A stretch of 21,561 bases of DNA from Conidiobolus incongruus B7586 (lineage: Eukaryota > Entomophthoromycota > Entomophthoromycetes > Entomophthorales > Conidiobolaceae): contig JNEM01011975.1 in assembly GCA_000697335.1 (NCBI GenBank), positions 1-21,561 on the forward strand, written 5' to 3'. Position 1 is the first letter of the stretch; every line of letters starts with the position of its first letter. Shown here in pieces: positions 18,701 through 21,561 of this stretch. The position numbers and the translations under genes were made by a program. The notes beneath the pieces are model-generated. The model had not been told where the DNA came from, ran no database searches, and saw only the letters and a program-made list of their open reading frames with translations.

Positions 18701-21561
18701 AGAAGGATTGAAACAAAATACATCTCTTTTCAAACATACATCTCTGAAAATTGGCAAATAACGACGAAAAAAAATATTACTTATTATTTTAAAATTTTAT
18801 TATAATTTTATCATATTTCATGTTTTAAAAATTTTAATATGAACAATAAATTGCCAACAATTTTTTTTCTCAAATTGATTAAACAAAATTGGATCTAGCA
18901 TTAAATATTTTTTTGTGGCAAGAATATTATCAATATTCAAATAAAACTTAGTCTAGTATGTTGATATTTGAATACGCTTTAAAGTTAGAATGAATATAAG
19001 TAGTTTTATTAGTAGAAATAAATTAATAATGATTTATGTACTAATAATAGATTTGACCATTATATGGTGAGAGATGAAAGAGGGATGAAGCCTCATTTAA
19101 TGTGTCAGTTAGATTTCATAAATTCCCCAAGATGGTTTTTGATGGCTTAATTCTCAAAAATATATTTTAAGAAAAATTATTAAATAACTGACTATGAATA
19201 TTGAAAAGAATATTTTAAAATTTTCTACCAAGAATAACAATACATAAATATGATTTAAGTATATATTTGAATTAATATTTTAAGCTTTCAACTTACCAAT
19301 ACTTCAAATTATTCAAAAATTCTTAATATCAAAAGATATTGATCCTTGTTCTTATTTCTTACAATAGTCGAATAAATTTATCATCAAAATTCCTTGTTTT
19401 GATAAGTAGATTTATACATTGTGTTCTACAGTGACGAATTTTTGGAAGTATATAGATAGTATTAATTTTTAATTAGTAATGTTCGAATTATTGCTTTTTT
19501 GAGGAACCTAATAAATTCCTATTTAAAAGGTTTATTGTAATATATTTCTTTGACCCCTTGAGTTTCAAAGATAATTTAGTATTATTAAAATTTAACTTGC
19601 TTTAATAATTTAGAAATGACAAATGTTATTTTACAGGAACCAATCAATTGATAAATGCAATATTAAAAGATCCAAAAGGTTTTAGCATTTTGAAATAAAA
19701 ATGATAAACCTAGAGAGAAAAATCAACTTTCAAATATTATTTTCATCACTCCATTTGTTAATATTTTACTTCAGGAAGATTAATTAAACCTTTTTCATTT
19801 TTAATATCGATTCAGATTTATTAATCATTTGATAAATCTTAATTGAAAAATACTCCTATAATGCAATTATTATTTTTAATGAATATATAATATTGAATTT
19901 AGAAGGTATTTCGAATTGATTTATGTTACTAACTCCTTATTTATCAACTTGTCTAATTGAAATATTTCAGATATTTTTCAATTATATTTAATAATTCAAA
20001 AAATATATATGTAACTCAATGATCATAGAATACATCTTTTAAATATTTAGTCATAATGTATTTACACTTGAATCAAATATTTGTATCAAATTAATTGACT
20101 GGATATTGATAAATGAACCTAATATAATTCTATATTTAGGTATATTCTGATATATTGCATAAATACAGTTATTTTTTCTTAAGATATTTGTGATATAGTT
20201 TTTATTAAAAATATAAATCAAAATCTATTTAATGATTTAAAAAAATTTTCAAAATTTTATGAAGAGCAAAAAAAGATAATTATGAGTATTATTGAGAATT
20301 AAATTGATTTGTTCTAATTTTAATAATATATTCTTTTTATATAATATAATAGCAAATATATTTAAAAAGTTAGAATAAGTTTTTATACCTTCTACCCTGA
20401 CGCTCTTTCGCCTTGATATATCATTCCATTTACAGCCAATTACATTTCCAGATCCTTTTATTATATAATTGAAACATTGAATTTATTCTGAATTTTGATT
20501 AAATAATTCATTATAAAATATTACCATAAATATATCGCTCTCGGGTTTTTGGTTTAATGTATTTTAGAATATATATGTACCTATTTTATGATTGACCAAA
20601 TTTCAAGCTTTATGAGTTCAATAAAAATTAAGTTTATTTGTCTATCAACTACCGAAATCTCGATTAAGTGATTCAATTATAATATTAAATTATGATTAAT
20701 TTGAATGAAAATGCAGAATAAAAATTTTACAATTGTATCTAACAGGATTATGATTTTAATTATAGTATTATTTTATAATAATAATAAACTAATAGTTTTG
20801 ATAAATGTATATTTATAATTTTCAATCATTTTTTTTCAAATATTATTTAATTTTTAATTTTATCAGATTAATGGAAATATATTATGAAGTTTGAAATCAA
20901 GTAATAGTACTTTTTTCAAATTAATTTTAAATTTAATTTTAATATGTAACAATATAAAATAAGTATATTTTTATAAAATTAATACTTTCCTTTTTATTTA
21001 ATAAGATTTTTTACTTTATTTTTGTTAAGTTTCTAATTTCTAAACAATAGCCCTTTTTATTTAATGCTGAAATTTATTATTTTACAACCATATTTAATTT
21101 ATTTTATGGAATATACTTTTCTGAAACCATATTATTAAATTATGTAAAATAACTATAATAACATATATAATAATAAGATAATATATTAAATATGGTAGCT
21201 TTATTTAGTTTTTTTATTAAATTAAGCATTTATAGTATTAGCTTTATATATTTTATGATAATATTGTAAAATATTTAATTTTTTAAATTTATAATAAAAA
21301 TACCATTTAAAAATTATTTTATTTAAAAAATATTATAAAGTTTATAATTCATATATTATAGATTATAACTTAAATAAAAATCCTTCATTTTATTATAATT
21401 CCTAATATTGATTATTATTTTCTTTATAAATAGATTATATATATATATAGATTTATATTAACTTAATCCTATATTTTTATTTATAATTAAATAAAGAAAT
21501 ATATATAATAATCAAATATTGATTAATTATAAAGATATAATTTGAAAACCTTAGTTTTTAG
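18700..21561. other. AT-rich intergenic DNA to the end of the window
   Basis: Nearly 2.9 kb with no supported gene. Slightly richer patches at about 19040-19145 and 20390-20460 contain no long frame, tRNA or repeat that I recognise. The remainder is AT-rich spacer like that at the window start. Confidence 0.7.

Noticed and set aside
19480-19500. GTTCGAAT motif resembling a tRNA T-loop
   Set aside because: The stem around it needs wobble pairs and no matching acceptor, D or anticodon arm could be found upstream.
20330-20560. Balanced patch with a minus-strand open frame of about 60 codons
   Set aside because: The frame quickly runs into AT-rich low-complexity codons, has no ATG near its start and no recognisable motif.

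Overview
The window looks like a piece of an AT-rich nuclear genome from a fungus, most likely an early-diverging ('zygomycete-grade' or chytrid-grade) lineage. The evidence is two fungal-type plasma-membrane H+-ATPases, a Nem1-type lipid phosphatase, an Atf1/AtfA-type bZIP factor, very short AT-rich GT-AG introns (49-54 nt), a poly-Asn codon run, and intergenic DNA that is far richer in A+T than the exons. No ribosomal or organellar gene is present to fix the species, so the assignment is an inference.

Layout. Bases 1-2580 are non-coding. They hold one relatively GC-rich, hairpin-rich island (about 460-806) that ends in a T8 run and may be an undescribed structured RNA, followed by the promoter region of the first ATPase. 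Bases 2581-5298 (+) and 6440-9172 (-) are two intact, intronless PMA-type proton pumps, closely related and placed tail to tail across a 1.1-kb AT-rich spacer. Bases 9173-15552 are a 6.4-kb gene-poor stretch with simple repeats ((TA)n, (AATT)8, (TAA)n) and a few richer patches that I cannot assign with confidence. Bases 15553-16631 (+) are a four-exon NEM1/Dullard-like phosphatase gene. Bases 17288-18122 (-) are a two-exon Atf1-like bZIP gene, also tail to tail with its neighbour. Bases 18123-21561 hold the bZIP upstream region, which has a notable cluster of palindromes about 490-540 bp before the start codon, and then featureless AT-rich DNA.

How the genes relate. The pumps would set the proton gradient and cytosolic pH at the plasma membrane. 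The Nem1-like enzyme would act on lipin (Pah1) at the ER/nuclear envelope to steer phosphatidate into triacylglycerol. The bZIP protein would be a nuclear stress-response regulator downstream of a Sty1/Hog1-type MAP kinase. These are separate housekeeping and stress functions; I see no operon or gene-cluster logic beyond the paralogous pump pair. Both gene pairs are convergent.

Most informative observations: the candidate RNA at 460-806; the TATA box in the loop of a perfect inverted repeat before the first pump; the 10-codon upstream ORF that stops one base before the NEM1-like start; and the hidden first exon and palindrome cluster of the bZIP gene. I found no transposase, reverse transcriptase, virus-like element, CRISPR array, tRNA or rRNA.
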